Source: Papio anubis
Taxonomy: Eukaryota > Chordata > Mammalia > Primates > Cercopithecidae
Reading direction: 5' to 3'
Assembly (NCBI RefSeq): GCF_008728515.1
Contig: NC_044988.1
Span: 34,885,159 to 34,949,158, forward strand
DNA length: 64,000 nt
Positions 35,653-49,200 of the stretch are shown piece after piece. Numbering within the stretch: position 1 is the stretch's first letter; the number at the start of each line of letters is the position of its first letter. The position numbers and the translations under genes are program-made. The notes below the pieces were generated by a model. It was given only the letters and a program-made list of their open reading frames with translations. It was not told where the DNA came from and did no database searches.

Positions 35653-37156
35653 GTAAGAGCATTGCCCTCTTGCTATAATCACAGTCCTTTTCTCCCAGAA
35701 TAGGATTTGGGAAATTCTGGTGAAGTCCTCTGCCTACCCTCATTGCCCCACTGATGTGTGACATCAACAGAATTTCTCTGCAACGTTTGTCAGTCTCCAA
35801 CTTCAGAGGGCTCACAAAGTCTCCTCCTGAATCCTCTCTCAGTCCTCTAAGACTACCAAGAAGAAAAGCAATTATTCAGGATGGCAGCTTGCCGGGGAGA
35901 AGCAGCCTCCCTGAGGTAGATGTGTTCTCCTGTCACTTAAAGAACCACTTCTTCTGGTCTGAGTAGTAAGAGGCGCGTTTGCTGTTGCTGCACCATTTGC
36001 CAAGGTTCTGAGCTTGAGGTATGGGATGTATGAAAACAATTTAATGAAGAATTAAGTTTCCATTCTGTCATTTTGAACACAGGGTTCACTCCTATATTAT
36101 TCACTTGAGAGGATCAGTGAGTTTGACTTTAATTTCTTTTTTTTACAACTGGGAAGGGTAAATTACACAAAAAGTGTCCCAGTGGAAAGGGGTCATGTGG
36201 TGAAATCCCCACTCTTCTCTCCCACCCCTCCCTGCTGTTTTAAACTGGAGCTCATTAATATAATTCTATGGGGATCAGACCTTTGAAATTCCTGAGAACA
36301 GTAAGAGAGCAGAAAAATACACAATAACAAGGAAAGGAGCTTCCATTATTGGTTTTTAATGAGCATACTTGAATTACGGCCACTGCAGTTTATGGACAGT
36401 TTTTGTTGTTGTTCATTTGTATATGTTCTAGTTAAAAAAAAAAAAAATGCTAGCCAAGGGACTTGAATCAGAGAGAAGCAGAAATTGACTTAAGTAGGAA
36501 GGGAAACACATTGTTAGATAAAGTCAGGTCCTGGGCTTCCTCAGCTTGTTTTGGGTGGAGTGCCTGGTGACAAGCTGAAGCCCCTGTGTGGGGTGGTTTC
36601 CTTTGCTGAAAAGCTGGGCTGGAAGATGCTGTGCTCAGCGCTCAACCTCATGCACCCTCGCAAGGCACAGGCAACAGGTGCTCTGGGAAACATACATTAT
36701 GTATCATAGCCTCCGTCTGTCTGTGGACTGATATCCAATAATAACTTTGGAGAAAAATAACTCCTCTTATTTTATTAGCCACAGCCCTGGGCCAGGGAAG
36801 GTGGAGAATCAGTAAAAATGCATTGTTTGTTTGTTTCTCTAGAAGTTTATGGTGCAGAGTCAAATTGAAGGCACATGAAGAACATTTTTTCACCAAATAA
36901 TAACTGAGTCTTTTTGCTTTCATTTGTAGTTTCTTCTTTGAACTTTAGTTAGTAGGAGGGGTTAGAAACCTGAGCTATTGTCAAAGCCCTTGATATCAAT
37001 GAAAGAAGCAGGTGCAAATCTCCTCACAGAGAGAAACCAAAGGGTCCTGACTGTGGATATTGGTCATCTAGTAAGGATGCTGTTGTGGGTCTTTATGAGA
37101 CGATGAACAGGGTGGCTTTGGATGCATTAATGATGCCCACATGCTTCTTCTGTTAG

Positions 37157-37258
37157 GTGTCCTGTGCCCTGACCCTACAAGATGCCAAGAGAAGATGCTC
37201 ACTTCATCTATGGTTACCCCAAGAAGGGGCACGGCCACTCTTACATCACAGCTGAAGA
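37157..37258 (+). CDS. MLANA: MLANA exon 2 (start codon at 37182)
   Basis: The acceptor CTTCTTCTGTTAG precedes 37157, and the donor GTAAGT starts at 37259. The exon carries 25 nt of 5' UTR and the first 77 coding nt, ending after two bases of codon 26 (phase 2). The ATG at 37182 is the first in the spliced leader and begins MPRED. Codon 22 reads ATC (Ile), where human has Thr. Intron 2 is 4982 bp. Confidence 0.96.
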
Positions 37259-40200
37259 GTAAGTTCAAAACCAGACCCAGCAGGGCTTCCAGTTTGCCAT
37301 TTGCTGACACAGCCTGCTGACTTCCACCAGCACATGCCTGCTCATAAATCTCCCTAGTGTTTATCTCCCCAGACAGTAACATCCCTGGCAACAAGGGGAG
37401 GAGATTCTGTGCTTCTACAAGGGGCTCAGTCAAGCTTCTCTGAGGCCAAACAGGCAGGAAGATGGGAATGGTATAAGGTTGGATCTTGCCATTTTTGGGT
37501 GCACTTTGACTATTGGGCCTTATCTGTAGGTTCCCAAGTGGAAAAACATCTGTTCAGAGTCACAATGCCTCTTTCCTCAATCCTTGTTCTGTCTCCTCCA
37601 CTCAAGCTCCTGAAGGTGGTTTGCAGACAGAATAAAAGTGAGTTGCCAAGGAGCCAGTGAGGATGATGGGCAGGTGCATGTGACTCAGCCCACAGCCAGA
37701 CTCGAGAGGAAGACTGAAGTCACAGCCTTTGCAGCATAACTTTATCCTAAGGAAAGGTGTTGGATATTATGAGTGAATTAAAAATAACTATTTATATGAT
37801 TAAGCATTTCTAAATGCTAAGCATTATATACTGGCCTGAGATACTGTTTTTATCTTTGAAAAAACTCACAACCTAGTGGGAGAGTTAGGCATGAGATTAA
37901 TTTCAGCAAATATAAGTGTGGTGATGAAAACCCAGAGGCTGCAGGGACATACTCTGTACGTGCTGGGAGTGGGAAAGGGATATACTCTGTACGTGCTGGG
38001 CGGCGGGGGCAGGGGAGGCCCCACCCTCTGCGTGGGACTCCAACAGGACAATACCCTCTTATGTGGTCTGTCCAGAACTCCCTGCGAACCTGCTCTTTCT
38101 TTGGAAAGAGCTGTTGAACCATCTTTAACAGTCAACCATAGGGACCAGCAAGATGTAAGACCCAACAAAGGTACTGAGGAAGAATTCAGCATTTCCTCAG
38201 AAGACCCTGGTATAGGATCCTCTAATATCCCTGGCCAGTTGGAGTTGAGGGCAGCGGTATCTTCTCAGAAAATGTCCTGAGAGCAAAAATATACTCGTTG
38301 AGGGAGGGGAGCCCATTGGCCATGGTATTAGTTAATCGTTTCAGCTTCCGTATAATCACTCAACAGACTCTTCTTTAAAATAAAGTTTTATGTCTCGTGT
38401 AAAAATTCAAGAGTAAAGAGTTCAAGGCCTGTTCCTTTTCTTCTTGCTGGTTACTCCCCTGGGATGTCGCTTTTGTCTCCATGGCTGAAGATGTTGTGCC
38501 ATCACTTCCACATCTTGCCAACAGAAAGCAGGAGGTGAAGGACAGGCTAGGACCATTCCTTTCAAGGGACACACGTCACTTCTGCTTATTGCTCCACCCC
38601 CGCCCACCCCCTCCCCCGTGGCACCTGTGGGTATCATTCTTGCTGTGTTGTAAATGAAGAAAGGTTCAGAGAAATTAGGAAATGTGTGGCCAGACATGGT
38701 GGCACTGGGATTTAAATCCAGGTCTGCTTGCCCCCAGAGTCCATGCTCTTAAGTGTTATGCTGCAGGCCAGCAGAGGCAAATATTTGCACAATCCCATCC
38801 AACAAGAGGCTAGGGCAGAGGTCAGTATCTCTCAGTGTGAAGCTGGAGGCTGATGCTTGTCAGCTCAGTAGGCTGAAAGCGGAGTTGTCCTTTGCCATGT
38901 AGGGCCATCACGCCCAGCTGGGGAACCTCATAGCCGGGTGTACCCACAACCTGAACAAGGTAACTTTCAGGGTCTAGTCAGGAAGAAACCAACTAGGTGG
39001 TTCAACATACAGACTTTAATATAAGAAGCTGGTTAAACAGGCATGGGACTGAGACTGAGGAGGCAAAGAAAGCACAGGGGTAACCAAGGCTGTACCCACA
39101 GAATGCTGCTTCTACCCCTGTGTCTAGGGGAACAAAGGGAAGGGTGAGGCCATCAGGACCTAGAATTGGGAGGAGGGAACCCAAAGAAATGGGACCCAGA
39201 TCTCTAAGGAGAGATTTCTGTTTGGCTGGTTCTGGTGTCTCCGGAGCTTAGAAGTGAGGGGCATGAATCAAATACTCATGCCTCTGAGGTGGGAGCACTG
39301 GTCAGCCAGTGCTCTGCTGGGGAGGGGCATAATGAAGCTGGCTCTGAGAATGCCAGAAAACGAGCTGGTGCTTGGCATGTACAGACAATGTCAGCATTGC
39401 TGGGGTGATGATGATGGGAGCAGGAAGCACACTGGAAGGAGCTGCTCCTTCCTGACCTCCTAGGTTTGCAGGCCCTCTCTAGAGTACTCCAATGGGAGCC
39501 AGTGGGCAAAGGAGAAGTGGCATTTGCAGAGTCCAGTTCCAGCATTAGAGAGCAGAGCATAGAAAGGTGGGTTTGGAGTTGAGGGACAATGTCTTAATAA
39601 AGGGCAAAGGGGGTTATGACCATTATCATGTGAAGGAATCCCTTGACTGAAGGCACAAGCTTTCTGTGTCTTGCAACTTGAATGATGTGCATAAGCAGGG
39701 TCAGGTGGGTTATCTGACATTTTCCTTGAGAACAGGAGGGAACCTCTGGATTCCAGCACAAAAGAAAAATACCCACTCAACCCATATGTGTGGGAGCCAT
39801 CTCTCTATAAAGAGAAAGTAATTCCTTTTGACATTTTGCTGTCTGTAGAAGGGTCAGATAGCCAAAGCTTCCAGCACATTGAAACACTTAACTTCAGACT
39901 GTGAGTGAAGGAACCCCTGAATACATGGAACATCATGATCTTGTGCAGGTACTGAAGGAGATCCGTCCAGAAAATAAGTAACTGCACACGGCACCAATGT
40001 CAAAACTCATTCCTCTCATGAAAAGTCCCTGCCCCCGTTGCTGTTTGTTTAAATAGGTGGGATGGAGGTAGGGGAATGGGGCCATCTTCTTTTTTTTTTT
40101 TAATTTTTTTGCATAAAATCAGGATCCTGCACAACAGGGCCAACTTCATTAAAGCAATGCATCCCTAAGATATGAGACTATTTATCCTTCTCACAATTGT

Positions 40201-43200
40201 GCCAGCAGGTGGAATGAGGAAGAATGATGCAAATTAAGTTCCCACATCCAGCCAGGAAGGACTACATATCTGCTTTGAGTATTATCAATCTCTTTGAAAC
40301 CTCAGTGGAGAGCAGTTCTCACAGTTGAGTGGACACAAGTCATCCTTGGAACTTGTTAAAATGCAGATTCCTAGGTGCTGCCACCTAAGAGGCTGATTGG
40401 GTAGACCAGGGGTGGAGTCCTATGATCTGCACCTCAGCGTGCATCTCAGGTGATTCTGCTGCAGGTGACATTTGGAAGACACTCTGAGGAGCCCTGCCAA
40501 ACCGGGCAGTGCGTTCTTCCAATGTGTGTGGCATACCCTGGTGCTTTTCGCTGTCAGTCACTTGGGCATGTTGTGAGCACCATGTGACGACGCATAAAGT
40601 GCTGGAACAGAGCTCTGTCTGTGTCAAGATGTTCAAGCGGATGCCACAGGGTGAAATGAGAGCACAGGCATGTTGGGAGTTGAATCAGCTGCCTTCAGTC
40701 ATGAGAACACACTTGTGACAGCTTCAGTTCAGGAAAGAGTGACTCTGCAGGAAAAGCACTGGCCTGGGAGACCTGGATCTGGCCCAAATTCTGGTGCTCA
40801 CTTGCTAAGTTTCCAGTGCCAGTTGCTGTGAATGTTGGTTCTGCCACTTACTGGTTGTGCAGCCCTGGGCATTTGACCAGCATAACATCAGTTATAAAAT
40901 GAACACCATTCCTACCTCAGAGGACTGTGGTTAGGATGAAATAAAAGCATATATGTGGGGCTGTCTAGCCCAGTGCCTGGCACAAATTGGTGCTCAATGA
41001 ATGGTAGTCACTATGGTGATGGTAATGTTGATGAATCTTCATAGGTCTCAGCTTCCTGATCTATAAAGTGGGTGGACTGACCTACATAAGTCAGAGTTTC
41101 CATCTAGCACTGTCATCCCATGGTTCTCTCCATCCCGTTTGCAGACGGACAGGATAAGCTTGATGTCTCCTCAGCCTTGAGACAGAAGTTGTCCAGTAGA
41201 TGGTACTGAGCAAAAGTCTCTCCAGGAGAAGCCTTAAACTTTGCTTCTCCTGTAGCTGCTCAGTCTCTTATAAGTCACTCAGCTCAGCAGAAACTTTCTT
41301 AGCGAGTTGACAACCACAGATAACAGAGTCAGTTCTGTCGATTTTGATCATGCTGTGATCAAGTAGATGTTAGCTAACTGAAGATGCTTGCCAGGAGTGA
41401 ACAGCTCCAGGCCCTGTTTTCAGGGTCTCTGTGGTAACTGTAATGCTTCCCAGGGGTCACTGAACACAGGGCCCAAGAGGCTGGTGTAGACCCCCAGATT
41501 GGCACCCTGCTGCTTAGACAAGATCCTTCTCAATAAGTAATGCTACGGCTTTGCTGTAGGTTCAGCTCAGACACTTCTCCCTAGGGTTGCAAGGAGCAAA
41601 GCGGGGAGTTTAGGGAAGGGAGGGCACGAACATAATTGAGACGGATTCAGGTTCAGATCCAAGCTCTGTTTTGTGCTAGCTCTGTATGATCACCAGTGAG
41701 TCATGTATCCTCGGCCTTTTATTTCCTCATCTGTGAAAATAGGGGATGATAAATGGTGTCTACCCTCCAGTGTTGATGTGAGAATTGAATAAGCTAATGA
41801 ATGTTTAGTACAGCACCTGGCTTTTAGTAGATGAGTCAGTGTTCATTTCTATTTTCTTTTTGTGGGCTGAATTAGAGAAAATGTTCTAAAACAGCCTGAT
41901 GAGAAGAAAAGATAATTTAGCCCCACTAAATACACTGTCCACATAAAGACCAGTTACTATGGCACTTCTTGTACCTGGAACTTGGGTGCCTGGGCCATGT
42001 CAATTAGCAGTGCTCCTGTGGGCACACACTTGAGAGGCTCCTAGATAAAGACCTGCACTAGATCCAGGTGCTGGAGGCCTGGTGGGGTGCCCAGTGTGGG
42101 AGGTGGGAAACTACCTGGACACTGGGAGATGCTGCTCTGGGCAGTCAAAGCCCACATGAAGAGAAAGATTGATTTATGCTTCATCATAATGTAGAACAAT
42201 GTTTCAATGACAAAGCGGATTTGTCTATCTCTTGGGCCAGGGCCGCTGGGATTGGCATCCTGACAGTGATCCTGGGAATCTTACTGCTCATCGGCTGTTG
42301 GTATTGTAGAAGACGAAATGGATACAGAGCCTTGATGGTTGGTATAGTTCCCACAGCTGAAATCCCTCCAGGTCCAGGGCCCTCTTTCCAGTTCTTTCCT
42401 CTGAGTCTCTGCAGAGTCAGATAATGGCCTCGTTACAACCTCTAGCTCTGATTCCACCTTCTGATGCCTCTTTTGCTACATTGTACTTTGGCAACTCTTC
42501 CTTTGCTTCTGCTCAGGCATGAACCCCAACCAGGAACTTGCCCTGTGCCTTAGTCTGTGACTATAACAGAATACCAGATACTGTAATTTATAAATAAATG
42601 AAATTCATTTGGTTTACAGTTGTGGAGGCTGGGAACTCCAAGATCTAGGGGCCACACCTGGTGAGGCCTTCCTGCTGTGTCACATCATAGTGGAAGGCAT
42701 CACATGGGCAAGAGAGTGACAGCAAGAGGGAGCTGAACTCATTTTTTTTTTTTTTTTGAAACAGGAAATCTTGGGATGGAACACAGTGGTGATCATGAGT
42801 CACTGTAGCCTTGACCTCCTGGGCTCAAGCCATCCTCCTGTCTCAGCCTCCAGAGCAGCTGGGACTACAGGCATGTGCCACCACACCCGGCTAATTAAAA
42901 AACCTTTTTTTTTTTTTTTTTTTTTTTTGTAGAGACGAGGTCCCACTATGTTGCCCAGGCTGGTCTCAAACTCCTGGTCTAAAGGGATCTTCCTGCCTCG
43001 GCCTCCCAAAATGTTGAGACTACAAGTGTGAAACACTCCACACACGGCCCAAACTCACTTTTATAACAAACCTACTTTTGCAATAACAAACACACTCCTG
43101 CAATAACATTAATCCATTCATGAGGACAGAGTCCTTATGACTTAATCACCTCTTAAAAGTCCTACCTCTCACCATTGTTGCACTGGGGATTAAATTTCCA

Positions 43201-46200
43201 ATACATGAATTTTGGGGGACACATTCAAACTATAGCGCCTGTCTTTTTGGTTCTACTCACAGCAAACTTGGGTACCTGGATGTTGTGTACAGCTAAGCAC
43301 TGACGGTTTATAGGGCACAGGGGAAGGGGGTTGAGGTTCCCTTATAGCAAACAGGAGTATTCTTACACACCTAAGGTTTTACCACTTCTGAGAATTCTTG
43401 CTGGTTCTGTTACTCCACTTTGTGACCTGGTCTTCCTACCTTGCTTCTTTACCCCTTTCCTCACTGGTTACCTGTGAATTCCAAATTCTTCTGACTCTAC
43501 ACTAAGCATCCCAGGATATCATCAGTGCAATGAGGAAACCATCCTCCCTGCATCAGCACAAAAGGTCACTGTGTGTTTTTTAACAGGCTGCATCCTTCTT
43601 AGATGGCCAAAGGTTTTAATAGTATTTTCTTTCTTTTTTACCCAAATATGCAGGAAGCGAACACAATTACACAATCCAGTCTTCTGGTACCAGTATCCTC
43701 CATGAATGGGAAACATCAACTGAGTTTATAAGCTATAAAAACTACAGATTTCAGCAATCTTGCTTCAAAGCTAGGTAGCACTTTAGCACTTCAACACCCA
43801 AAGGCATTCTCCATAGATCTCGATCTCTCTCTCTCTCTCGTTATTACAGATCTGAGAGCTTTTTCAGGTTGATGCAAAATGGAAAAAAATTATCTTTACA
43901 AAAGATGTTGGAAAGTCCCATTCCTCATTCAGCAAGCACTTCATTTAGAGGAAAAGGTCCTGTGAAAGAGAGGAGGGTTGGTGTGGGGTAGGGATTGAAG
44001 CTTGGCAAGCTGATGAGAAGGAGAAGGTGAGAGATGCAACTCTGGATTCTTTCCCTCTTTGCCAAGAAACTTGGGCAGTCTCATGTCTCCTGTTCCCCAA
44101 TGTCTGTCTTTCCAGAGCATAAATACAAATACAAACCATAAAAGGCAGGGCAAGTTTGGGGGCTGACACACCCACCGAGCATAGCCCTCTAGTGTGCTGA
44201 CATTTAGAGGGAAGGAGGAGGAGGAGTTGATGAATCTGAACAAGACTCCAATATTGGAGGAAATACTTGAGGAAAGCCTTGGGTTAGAAAGTTAGGTATA
44301 GAATTCCTGCTCATATGGCTGTCCACAACAGGTTAGTAGGGGAGGACTTTAATCTCTGCCATATAATTCCATTTGTAACTCTAGCATGGGGTTATGACAC
44401 TGCCTTGTAATTGGCTATTTACTGTTTGCCTCTTCTACCCTTCTGCTTTCCCCATGTATGAACTAGAACAGAGAATATTTCTTACTCATCTTCATATCTC
44501 CAATGCCCAGCACAGTGCCTGGCACATAGTAGTCACTTAATTGTGTGGCATTAGGACTTGGTCCCATTGTCTGCCATTGAGTTGGTTGGAGACTAGAATG
44601 CAACTTCTCCAAGACTCACTAGCTCTATCGTACACCCACACACGTTGGAAATCTGTGATGTAACACAATGTATATCCATTTTTATTTAATACATATTTTC
44701 TTCTATATTTTGATTTCATTATATATTTGTATATCAAAAACATGTTTAGTCTTTCAAGAACTAAAGCTATACAAACTCAGTATATTGGTACTCATTTCCT
44801 AACTAACTATAATTATTAGCTTGATCCTACTGAACACAAATGCAATAATTTTTCTTTTCTGCTTCAATGCTCTCATCTTAAATTCATTCAACTGAAAAAT
44901 AACAGAGAGTCTTAATGTCATGTGCTCAGACACTGTGAACATTTTGCTTGGAAAGTTTCAAATTCAAACTCTATGCCTCCATTCCTCTAGGATTAGATCA
45001 GTGGTTTGTAGTTTCTGAGACTTTTTGAGAGGGAAACGTGTTTAAATTTCTTGGTTTATTTAATTTCCATATTTATTTTTTAAATTAATATTAAAATCTT
45101 ATTTTGAGATTTTCATATATCTAAAAAAGCCAGTTTGGAGATCAGAAGTCTAAGTTTAGGCAAAATTATGTAAAATAGTATATTAAGTATTGCATTTAAT
45201 TACATAATTACCTCCCTTTCTGTCTTCAGTGATTCTATTTTCATTTTAAAGTAAAGAGCTATAAATGACATTAAATATAAGCTTTGGGCATGTGAATTAC
45301 TTCATCTTTAACAATCTTCATTAAGCTTGAAATGTCTACTTTTCAATTTCCATTTGACCACAGAATAGTAGAGAGGCTGGCTGGAATTTAGATCTCTTAA
45401 AATTTCTCCTTTGGTTAACAATTCCCCTGAGCCCTGGAAAACATCTTTTGAAAGGAAAGGCTGCTTTTTGTAGCAACCTGTTTCTGCAAGAGGAAGTGGG
45501 AAATGATTTGTAATAAACTGGACAGTGGTTTTTATATTAAGCAGTTTTACATCTTCACTTGGAAGTTCAAGACAAAATACTTTTGATTCTTGGAGAATTT
45601 CATAGCCCTTGCTCTCAGCTCAGTTTACACTCATGTGTCAAGGCACTGTGTTTCTCAATGCATGGTCAGTGGTCACCTGCACTGGAATACTTTGGGGTCC
45701 TTGCTAAAAGGCAGATTCTGGGATCATCTCTGGTGGTGGGATTCGGGAATCCGTATTTTAAAATGTACACCCAGTTTTAATGTAAATACAGAAAACTGGC
45801 AGTGAACTGGTAGAGTGGATCATACTCTTATCCTATGGTCAGTGAGAGGCTTTAAAAAAAAGAAAAAGAAAAATTGACAAGGGCAGTTTTATTTTTTTTC
45901 TTCCCAATCAGTACACCTTTTAAATCCTTTTCCAGTTTATTGCATTAGTTAGGACTTCCAGTATGATGTTGAAAAGGTGTGGTGAGACAGGACATCCTTG
46001 CCTTGTTCCTGATCTTAGCAGAAAAGCTTCAAGTATGATGTTAACTGTTAATTTTTTGTACCTAGATATTCTTCAGCAAAGTTGGGTAAGTTTCCCTCTA
46101 TCCCTAGTTTATTGAGAGTTTTAAATTATGAATGGGTGTTTGATTTTTCAAATGCTTTTTCTACATCTATTGACACAATCTTGCGAATTTCTTCTTTAGT

Positions 46201-49200
46201 CTATTGATGTATCAGAATAATTCATTTCTCTCTTCTTCTTCTTTTTTTTCTTTTTTTGACATGGGGTCTCATTCTGTCCCCTAGGCTGGAGTGCAGTGGT
46301 GTAATCTCAGCTTACTGCAACCTTCACCTCCCAGGCTCAGGTGATCCTCCCATCCCAAACTTCCAAGTAGCCGGGACCACAGGTGCAAGCCACCACCACC
46401 TGGCTAAATTTTTTTGTATTTTCTGTAGAGATGGGGTTTCACCATATTGCCCAGGCTGGTCTCGAACTTCTGAGCACAAGCGATCCACCTGCCTCGGCCT
46501 CCCAAAGTGCTGGGATTACAGGCGTGAGCCACCACACCTGGCCTGATTTCTCAATATTGAACCAGGTTTACATACCTGGGATAAATCCCACTTTGTCATG
46601 GTGTGTAATTCCTTTTATACATTGTTAGTTTAACTTGATAATATTTTGTTGAGATTTTTTGCATCTATATTCATGAGAGATATTGAGCTGTAGTTTTCTT
46701 GTTTTGCAATATCTATCTGGTATTAGGGTAATGCTGGCCTCATAGCAATGAGTTACAAATTATTCCCTTTGCTTCAATCTTGTGAAAGAGGTTATAGAGG
46801 ATTTGTATAATTTCTTTCTTAAATGTTTGGTGGAACTCAACACTGAACTCATCTGGGTCTCGTGCTTTCTGTTTTAGAAAGTTATTATTGATCAGTTTTT
46901 ATAATAGATATAAATCTCTTCAGATGGTCTAGTTCTTGTGTGGATTTTGACAGATTGTGTCTTTCAAAGAACTGTTACATTCACCTACGTTTTCAGATTT
47001 GTGAGCATAGTTGTTCATGGTATTTCTTGCTTATCCTTTTAATGTCCATTACTATTTCTGATAATAGCAGTTTGTGCCTTCTTTTTTCTTCTTAGCGTGG
47101 CTAAAGGCTTATCAATTTTATTGATCTTTTCCCAGAATCGGCATTTGGTTTCATTGATTTACTCTACTGACTTTCTTTTTTTTCTAGAGACAGGGTCTCA
47201 TTCTGTCACCCAGACTGGAGTGCAGTGGCAAAATCATAGCTCACTGTTACCTTGAACTCCTGGGCTCACGCAATCCTCCTGGCTCAGCCTCCTGAGTAGC
47301 TAGGACTACAGCTAGCTACCGTAGTAGCTAGGACTATAGCATGTGCCACCACATCTGACTAATTTTCTTTTTTTTTTTTTAATTTGTAGAGACAGAGTCT
47401 CACTATGTTGCTCTGGTTGGTCTCAAACTCCTGGCTTCAAGCAGTCCTCCTGCCTTGTCCTCCCAAAGTGCTGGCATTATAGGCATGAGTCATTGTGCTC
47501 TGCTGATTTCTTGTTTCCAATTTCATGGATTTCTTCTCTAATTTTTATTTTTCTGCTTACTTTGGATTTAATTTGCTGTCCTCTTTATTTTCTTAAGGTG
47601 AAAGCTTAGATTGATTTTAGATCTTTCTCATTCTCTAATATACACATTCAATGTTATACATTTCCCTCTAAATACTGCTTGCACTGCTAAGCAGTATCCC
47701 ACAAATTCTGACATATTTTAATTTCATTTAATTCAAAATATATTTAAATTTCTCCTGAGATTTCTCCTTTGACCCATATGTTATATAGAAGTGTGTTGTT
47801 TAATCTCCAAGTGTTTGGGAATTTTTCAGTTATCTTTCTGTATTGATTTCTACTTTAATTCTATTATAGTCTAAGTGCAAACATTGTATAATTTCTATTC
47901 TTTTAAATTTGTTAAGATGTGTTGTGTGGCCCAGAATTTGGTTTATCCTGGTGAATGTTCTGAGCTTGAAAAGAAAGTGTATTCTGTTGTCATTGGATGA
48001 AGTAGCCTATAGATGTCTATTATATCTAATCGAAGATTTTGTTGAGTTCCACTTTTATACATTGCTAGATTTGATTTGCTAATATTTTGTTCAGATTTTT
48101 TTGCATCTATATTTATGAGAGATAATGAATTGTAGTTTTCTTTTCTTGTAATATCTTTGTTTTTGATGTTAGGGTAATGCTGGCCTCACACAATGAGTTA
48201 GTCCTTACTGATTTTTAACCTGCTGGCTTTGTCTATTTCTGATAGAGAGATGTTGAAGCCTCCAACTATAACTCCAACTTCATAGTGGATGCAACTACTT
48301 TTTCTTGCAGTTCTATCAGTTTTTATTTCATGTATTTTGATGCTGTGTTCTTAGGTACATGCATGTTAAGTGTTGTTATATCTTCTTGGAGAATGAACAC
48401 CTTTATCATTATGTAATATCCCTCTTTATTCCTGATGACTTTCCTTGAAATCTTCTCCTTCTGAAACTAATATAGGAACTCCTACTTTCTTTTCATTAGT
48501 GTTAGCATGGTATATCTTTCTCTATGCACTTACTTTTTTTTTTTTTTTGAGACAGAGTCTCGTTCTGTCACCTAGACTGGAATGCAGTGGTGTGATCTCA
48601 GCTCACTGCAACCTCCACTTCCTGGGTTCAAGTGATTCTCCTGCCTCAGCCTCCCAAGTAGCTGGGATTACAGGTGTGCGCCACCATGCCTGGCTAATTT
48701 TTGTATTTTTAGTAGAGATGGGGTTTCACCATGTTGGCCAGGCTGGTCTCGAACTCCTGAGCTCAGGCCATCCGCCCGCCTCAGCCTCCCAAAGTGCTTG
48801 AGATTACAGGCATGAGCCACCACGCCCAGTCCAGTTATACTTTTTTTTTTTTTTGAGACAGAGTCTCGCTCTGTTGCCCAGGCTGGAGTGCAGTGGCGCG
48901 ATCTTGGCTCACTGCAAGCTCCGCCTCCTGGGTTCATGCCATTCTCCTGACTCAGCCTCCTGAGTAACTGGGACTACAGTTACCTGCCATCACGCCTGGC
49001 TAATTATTTATATTTTTAATACAGACGGGGTTTCACTGTGTTAGCCAGGATGGTCTCAATCTCCTGACCTTGTGATCTGCCCGTCTCGGCCTCCCAAAGT
49101 GCTGGGATTACAGGCATGAGCCATCATGCCCCGCCTTACACTTCTTTTTTACTTTTTTTCAGTGGTTTCCCTAGAGTTTGCAACAAACATTTACAACTAA

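Noticed and set aside
35754..35966. Open frame of 70 codons in MLANA intron 1
   Set aside because: No similarity, and it lies between a good donor and acceptor of MLANA. Chance frame.
37876..38280. 134-codon frame in MLANA intron 2 with internal repeat
   Set aside because: The repeated RLQGHTLYVLG-like words come from the 33-bp tandem duplication. No start context or family.
42176..42424. Open frame of 82 codons starting MLHHNVEQ
   Set aside because: It is MLANA exon 3 read through into introns on both sides. The acceptor at 42240 and donor at 42338 explain the real boundaries.
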